In this document: piece after piece, positions 59,633-64,000 of the stretch
Layout of the letters: every line of letters begins with the position of its first letter
Position numbering within the stretch: position 1 is the first letter of the stretch
Origin: Actinoplanes oblitus
Lineage (GTDB): Bacteria > Actinomycetota > Actinomycetes > Mycobacteriales > Micromonosporaceae
Assembly: GCF_030252345.1 (NCBI RefSeq)
Contig: NZ_CP126980.1
Location: forward strand, 6,401,501-6,465,500
DNA length: 64,000 nucleotides
Direction of reading: 5' to 3'
Notes under the pieces: model-generated
Databases searched by the model: none
What the model saw: the letters and a program-made list of their open reading frames with translations, nothing else
Told to the model about the DNA's origin: nothing
Program-made: the position numbers and the translations under genes

Positions 59633-61924
59633 TCAGCCACCCGAGGTGAGGCGGCGGCCGACGGCCGCGATCAACCGGTCCAGCTCGGAGCCGAACGGGT
59701 TGTCGTGCACCAGGTACGTCCAGGTCGCGCTCGGCCGGACGATCTCCGCCCGCTCCGGCTGCCAGCCGTCGCTGAGGTCGACCTCCTCGAACGTCTCGAT
59801 GGTCCGCTCCTCCACCTTCGTCAGCAGCTCCTGGAAGGCCGGCACCGCCGACCTGTGGAACTCGTCCAGCGGGTCCAGCTTGCCCAGGGCCCGCAGGTGC
59901 ACGCCCTCACGCACCTCGGACAGGTACGCCAGGTGGTCGGCCCAGAGCCGGTCCAGGTGGTACAGCGCGATCGCCCGGGCCGAGTCGGAGAGCACGTCCT
60001 CGTCGGTCTCCTTGGCCTTCTCCGGCGATTTCTCCAGCAGCATGATCGCGGCGACCTCGGAGGTGAGCAGCCGCTCCCGGCGCTCGGCCAGCAGCAGCCG
60101 CTGCTGCTCGATCACCACGCTGTACCGCCAGGTGTTGCGGTGGATCTCGTGGTTGACGCCCTCGGCGACCCGCTGGGCGTGCTCGACCGCGTAGTCCACC
60201 TGCGGGTCGTGCACCACGCCGTCCATGTCCATCCGCGGCGAGGCCGGCAGGATGTCACCGGCGTGCCGGGTGACCAGCTCGTCCTCCAGGCTGACGAAGA
60301 ACACCGAGGCGCCCGGGTCGCCCTGCCGGCCGGCCCGGCCGCGCAGCTGGTCGTCGACCCGGCGGCTGTCGTGCCGGCCCGCGCCGATCACGTAGAGCCC
60401 GCCGAGCTCGACCACCCGGTCCCGGTCGGCCTCGTCGCTGCCGCCCAGCCGGATGTCGACACCGCGGCCGGCCATCTGGGTGGAGACGGTGACCGCGCCG
60501 ACCGCGCCGGCCTCCGCGATGATCGCCGCCTCCTCGGCGTCGTTCTTCGCGTTCAGCACGTTGCACGGCACGCCGGCCTTGGCCAGCTGCGCGGCGAGCG
60601 TCTCGGAGGCCTGCACGTCGAGGGTGCCGATCAGCACCGGGCGGCCCTTGTCGTGCGCGATCTTGATTTCCTCGACCAGCGCCTCGTCCCGGGTGTCGTG
60701 CGCCGAGTAGATCCGGTCCGGGTCGTCCTCGCGGATGTTCGGGGTGTTCGGCGGGACCACCGCGACCTCGAGCTTGAAGTACTCCCGCAGCTGCTCGCCG
60801 ACGTGCACGGCGGTCGCGGTCATCCCGCAGACGGTCGCGTAGAGCGCGATGTACGCCTGCACCGTGATGGTGTCCAGCACCTCGCCCTCGGCGGTGGCGG
60901 ACAGCCCCTCCTTGGCCTCCACGGCCGCCTGCAACCCGTCCGGCCAGCGGCGGCGCTGGGCCACCCGGCCGCGCATCTCGTCGATCAGCTCGACCCCGCC
61001 GTTGCGGACGATGTAGTCCACGTCGCGGCGCAGCAGGGCGTGCGCGTGCAGCGCCACGTTCACCGCGGACAGGTGCTCGACCTGGTCGTCGGCGTACAGG
61101 TCGACGCCGCCGAGCTGCTCCTCGACGTTCTTCAGGCCGGCCTCGGTGAAGGCCACGCTGCGGCCGTCCTCGGCCACCTCGTAGTCCTTGCCCCGGCGCA
61201 GCGACTTGACCAGCTCGGCGGCCTCGTGCACCGGGTCGCTCTCGGTCGAGGTCGAGCCGGCCAGCACCATCGGCACCCGGGCCTCGTCGATCAGGATCGA
61301 GTCGGCCTCGTCCACGATCGCGGTGGCCAGGTCACGCTGCACCCGGTCGGCCACGTCGGTGACCAGCTGGTCGCGCAGGTAGTCGAAGCCCGCCTCGGAG
61401 ACCGACACGTAGGTGACGTCGGCGGCGTACGCCTCGCGCCGCTCCTCCGGGGTCATCGACTCGGTCACCGAGCCGACGGTCAGGCCGAGCAGCGTGTAGA
61501 TCGGCTCCATCCACTCGGCGTCGCGCTTGGCCAGGTAGTCGTTCACGGTCAGCACGTGCACCGGGCCGTTGCCCAGGCGGGTGTGACCGTAGGCCGCGAT
61601 GGTGGCGGTGAGCGTCTTGCCCTCACCGGTGGCCATCTCGGCCACCCGGCCGTCGAGCAGCGCCATCGCGCCGAGCAGCTGGACGTCGTACGGCCGCTGG
61701 CCGATCGCCCGGAACGCCGCCTCCCGGCCGATCGCGCAGATCTCGGTATAGTCGGAGGCTTCCCGCGCGGCGTCGGTCAGGGCCGCGTCGTCCAGCTCCT
61801 TGAGCGCCTCCTCACGAGCCTCGATCGGCTCCAGGCGCTTCGACAGCGGGCCGAGGTCCACAGTCGTGCCCGGGCGCTGCAAAAACTTGCGGAATCGGTT
61901 CTTGAATCGCTGCGACACACCCAT
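59633..61924 (-). CDS. secA2: Accessory Sec translocase ATPase SecA2
   Basis: A 763-residue SecA. The DEAD-like motor has MATGEGKTLTATIAAY, TYVSVSEAGFDYLRDQLV, IVDEADSILIDEARVPMVLAG and the second nucleotide domain VSTQMAGRGVDIRLGG with QLRGRAGRQGDPG. The C-terminal part is shorter than in housekeeping SecA (about 900 residues) and the zinc-binding tail is missing, which fits SecA2. It exports a subset of proteins along with SecYEG. Start ATG at 61924 by family; there is no ribosome site, and a TACCGT box about 8 nt away suggests a leaderless message. Housekeeping secA is not in the window. Confidence 0.93.
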   Translation of the reverse strand: MGVSQRFKNRFRKFLQRPGTTVDLGPLSKRLEPIEAREEALKELDDAALTDAAREASDYTEICAIGREAAFRAIGQRPYDVQLLGAMALLDGRVAEMATGEGKTLTATIAAYGHTRLGNGPVHVLTVNDYLAKRDAEWMEPIYTLLGLTVGSVTESMTPEERREAYAADVTYVSVSEAGFDYLRDQLVTDVADRVQRDLATAIVDEADSILIDEARVPMVLAGSTSTESDPVHEAAELVKSLRRGKDYEVAEDGRSVAFTEAGLKNVEEQLGGVDLYADDQVEHLSAVNVALHAHALLRRDVDYIVRNGGVELIDEMRGRVAQRRRWPDGLQAAVEAKEGLSATAEGEVLDTITVQAYIALYATVCGMTATAVHVGEQLREYFKLEVAVVPPNTPNIREDDPDRIYSAHDTRDEALVEEIKIAHDKGRPVLIGTLDVQASETLAAQLAKAGVPCNVLNAKNDAEEAAIIAEAGAVGAVTVSTQMAGRGVDIRLGGSDEADRDRVVELGGLYVIGAGRHDSRRVDDQLRGRAGRQGDPGASVFFVSLEDELVTRHAGDILPASPRMDMDGVVHDPQVDYAVEHAQRVAEGVNHEIHRNTWRYSVVIEQQRLLLAERRERLLTSEVAAIMLLEKSPEKAKETDEDVLSDSARAIALYHLDRLWADHLAYLSEVREGVHLRALGKLDPLDEFHRSAVPAFQELLTKVEERTIETFEEVDLSDGWQPERAEIVRPSATWTYLVHDNPFGSELDRLIAAVGRRLTSGG

Positions 61925-62069
61925 GGCGCGCAACGGTACTTTATTTCGCTGACAGCCATCGGCCGGACTCCCGCGCGCCGCTCCGACGAGATTCGCCCGG
62001 TCCGGTGGTTTGCCCTCCCGGGGCGCCGGGCACCTGCTGTGACGAGATCCCACCGGCGAGGAGGACCCC

Positions 62070-62807
62070 ATGCCCAGCCAGCTGGTCTGCCGGCCGGAAC
62101 GGGACCTGCCGGTGGCGGTGCTGACCGTCAGCGGCACCCTGGACCGCCTCACCGGCGACGCGCTGGGTGCCGCGGTCCGCCGCAGCCTCGCCGGGCAGCC
62201 GGTGAAGCTCCTGCTCGACGTGACCCGGCTGGAGGTGGCCGACCCGATCGCGTTCGGCACGTTCGGCTCGGTGCTCTGCCAGACCGCGGAATTCCCGAAC
62301 GTACCCATCGTCGTCTGCGGCGCCGACCAGGACACCTCCGCCGCGCTGGCCGCCACCCCGGACTGCGCCGGCGTCGCGATGGCCGACGACTGCGCCGCCG
62401 CCCTGGCCGAGGCGAGCGCCGAACCCCCGCCGGACCGCCTCCGGGTCCGCCTGCGCCCGGTACCGGAAGCCTGCCGCCAGGTCCGCCAGCTGGTCGACCC
62501 GGCCTGCGCCCGCTGGCACCGCGCCGAGTTCGCCGCCACCGCCGTGCTAATCGCCACCGAGCTGGTCGCCAACGTGGTGCGGCACGCCCACACCACCATG
62601 GAGTTCACCCTGGCCGTCCACGACGGCCGCCTCACCATGGCGGTCCGCGACGGCAGCCGCGCCATGCCCCGCCAGCTGAACCCGACCCTCACCGACTCCG
62701 GCGGCCGCGGCCTCCGCCTGGTCCGCGAACTCTCCGCCGCCTGGGGAGTCCTCCCCGTCACCGACGGCAAAATCGTCTGGACCCACCTGATCCCGGCCCT
62801 CACCTGA
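62070..62807 (+). CDS. STAS and HATPase fusion (anti-sigma-type regulator)
   Basis: A 245-residue fusion. Residues 1-105 are a STAS-like domain (VAVLTVSGTLDRLTGDALGAAVRRSLAG...LLLDVTRLEVADPIAFGTFGSVL), without a clear Ser/Thr phosphorylation site. Residues 125-245 are a HATPase_c_2 kinase fold of the RsbW type (AAVLIATELVANVVRHAHTTMEFTLAV; SGGRGLRLVRELSAAWGV). Normally anti-sigma kinase and antagonist are separate proteins; here both folds are on one chain. ATG at 62070 follows GAGGAGGA by 5 nt. It diverges from secA2. Confidence 0.85.
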   Translation: MPSQLVCRPERDLPVAVLTVSGTLDRLTGDALGAAVRRSLAGQPVKLLLDVTRLEVADPIAFGTFGSVLCQTAEFPNVPIVVCGADQDTSAALAATPDCAGVAMADDCAAALAEASAEPPPDRLRVRLRPVPEACRQVRQLVDPACARWHRAEFAATAVLIATELVANVVRHAHTTMEFTLAVHDGRLTMAVRDGSRAMPRQLNPTLTDSGGRGLRLVRELSAAWGVLPVTDGKIVWTHLIPALT

Positions 62808-63257
62808 CCGGTCCCGCCCTGCTCGACCGGTCGCTCCGCCGCCCCAACGGCTCGCCGCCCCAACCGGCTCGCCAGTTCAACCGGCTCTCCGCTCCGGCCG
62901 ACTCGCCAGTTCAACCGGCTCTCCGCTCCGGCCGGCTCGCTTCTCCGGCCGGCTCGCTTCTCCGCACGGCTCGCTTCTCCGGCCGGTTCGCTTCTCCGCA
63001 CGGCCGCGCAACCGACCTCGCTGCCGCGGCGTAGTCGGCCGACTTCCGGTTCGCGCATTTTGTACGGTCTGGTATCGAGACAGGCGCAGACGACCGGTCC
63101 CGTGGCTGAGCGCGACCGCCGCCGAGCACCGGACCGCCCGGCGACCGCCGGGCTGATCCGGTCCGCTCCCACCGGCACCGCCAGGTGGCGCCGGCCGGCC
63201 GGGCCGATCAGGTCCAGGCCCACCCGCGGCGTATGACGACCGCGCCGCGATCCGGAC
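62808..63257. other. Intergenic region with tandem repeats
   Basis: Two repeat types lie between about 62868 and 63004: two copies of a ~35-bp unit (GACTCGCCAGTTCAACCGGC...) and about four copies of a 17-bp unit GGCTCGCTTCTCCGGCC. From 63035 to 63080 a lower-GC patch (GCATTTTGTACGGTCTGG) looks promoter-like. No gene was recognised. Confidence 0.5.
62933..63004. repeat. 17-bp tandem repeat, about four copies
   Basis: Unit GGCTCGCTTCTCCGGCC alternates with GGCTCGCTTCTCCGCAC. It directly follows the 35-bp units in the same gap. Confidence 0.75.
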
Positions 63258-64000
63258 TCACTGACGGCGTGGCAGGCCGCTCGGGGCGCTCGACGGGTCC
63301 TCCGGGCCGTCCTCGGCCGGAGGTGACGCCGGGCGGGCAGCCGGACGAGCCGCGCCACGCCCGGGCAGGCCGGACGGCGCACTCGTCTCGTCCACCGGCG
63401 CGCCGGAGGTTTCCCCTGCCGGGTTTCCCGTACCCGCCGGGGCTCCCGGTCCGGAACCTGCCGGGGCTCCCCCGCCGGCCCCCGGTCCGGCTCCGAGCCC
63501 TGCTGCCAGGCTCGGGCCGGGATGGGTTGCCGGACCGGCCGAGCCGTGTTGTCCCATGTCGGGCGCCTGAAGGCCGGGCCGGATGATGCCGGGGCCAGGC
63601 GCGGGTGGGTTGTGCTGTCCCATGTCCGGCGGCTGCAGCCCGGGTCGGGTCGCGGCCGGAGAGGTCCCTTGGTTCTGCTGCTGCCCCAGGTCGGGCGCTC
63701 GGAGACCCGGACGAGCCTCGGACGCCGGATTGTGCTGTCCCATGTCCGGAGCCTGAAGGCCGGGCCTCGCCTGACCCATGTCCGGAGCCTGCAAACCCGG
63801 CCGCCCCTGACCCATGTCCGGAGCCTGCAAACCCGGCCGCCCCTGACCCATGTCCGGAGCCTGCAAACCCGGCCGCCCCTGACCCATGTCCGGAGCCTGG
63901 AGACCGGGCCGCGCCTGGCCCATGTCCGGAGCTTGCAAACCCGGCCGTCCCCGACCCGTGTCCGGCGGCTGCAAACCCGGCCCCGCCTGACCCGTGTCCG
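63258..64000 (-). CDS. Repeat-rich protein, C-terminal part only (5' end outside window)
   Basis: An open frame on the minus strand that continues past position 64000. It reads about ten copies of a 12-residue unit, RPGLQAPDMGQG or with A/H at the last position (36-bp DNA repeat), some separated by longer inserts (HNPASEA, QQNQGTSPAAT), followed by a Gly/Pro/Ala-rich end (GLGAGPGAGGGAPAGSG...). The nucleotide repeats are strict. It should be disordered and proline-rich; it may be a cell-surface, secreted or scaffolding region of a larger protein. The apparent start within the window is only an internal codon. Confidence 0.6.
   Translation of the reverse strand, partial: DTGQAGPGLQPPDTGRGRPGLQAPDMGQARPGLQAPDMGQGRPGLQAPDMGQGRPGLQAPDMGQGRPGLQAPDMGQARPGLQAPDMGQHNPASEARPGLRAPDLGQQQNQGTSPAATRPGLQPPDMGQHNPPAPGPGIIRPGLQAPDMGQHGSAGPATHPGPSLAAGLGAGPGAGGGAPAGSGPGAPAGTGNPAGETSGAPVDETSAPSGLPGRGAARPAARPASPPAEDGPEDPSSAPSGLPRRQ

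Overview
This window is high-GC actinobacterial DNA. It carries the Pup-proteasome genes, the mycothiol enzyme gene mshC, an F420-type oxidoreductase, several apparently leaderless genes with TAnnnT boxes 6-8 nt before the start codon, and many GTG starts. The overall set suggests Micromonosporaceae, possibly Actinoplanes or a relative; the genus is inferred from gene content, not from any marker RNA. No rRNA or tRNA gene was seen.

Layout. Positions 1-12072 are a conserved core. On the minus strand lie prcB (cut by the window edge), a decayed HNH endonuclease gene, pup and dop. Two tandem acyltransferases are inserted next, then the proteasome ATPase gene (arc/mpa). A ferredoxin, a DUF5998-like gene, trmI, an M50 protease and a RecB-like nuclease follow. 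Positions 12.3-22.7 kb are mostly regulatory and envelope genes: a NarL-type regulator, a DUF4097 and RHH-protein pair, a HAD phosphatase, a lipoprotein metallopeptidase, an ABC exporter, an ArsR/AHSA1 pair with a clear double operator, and a PAC2 protein. Positions 22.7-33 kb are accessory and repeat-rich: an XRE/DUF397 pair, a 450-bp minisatellite of 9-bp units, GntR, a two-component system, and a TetR gene diverging from an unusual array of 11 overlapping mini-ORFs that leads into a GNAT acetyltransferase. Positions 33.5-46.3 kb are again conserved: mshC, the SCO1664/DUF3090/phosphomutase/LLM set, an aldo-keto reductase with a second two-component system, M20 peptidase, hemerythrin and LysR. 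Positions 46.3-50.8 kb hold a ClpC-type ATPase and a NYN nuclease, bracketed by two inverted copies of a ~135-nt element whose main stem shows compensatory changes. Positions 51.0-55.6 kb are a four-gene operon built around an FtsK/EccC-like ATPase with a small helical protein and a coiled-coil membrane protein; its function is unknown. Positions 55.6-64 kb carry two DUF72 genes, TraR/DksA, a degenerate uridine-kinase-like protein, a receiverless winged-helix regulator, SecA2, a STAS/ATPase anti-sigma-like fusion, and the end of a repeat-protein gene.

How the parts work together. Pup, Dop, the ATPase and PrcB form one protein-degradation pathway: Dop converts the Pup C-terminal Gln to Glu, and the ATPase unfolds pupylated substrates into the core particle. 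Three of the transcription-factor genes (ArsR, TetR, and probably the RHH gene) have palindromic sites right at their own promoters, which suggests autoregulation.

The most interesting candidates are the translationally coupled mini-ORF array (31488-32089), the covarying inverted element (46310-46444 and 50631-50770), and the FtsK-centred operon (51079-55638).
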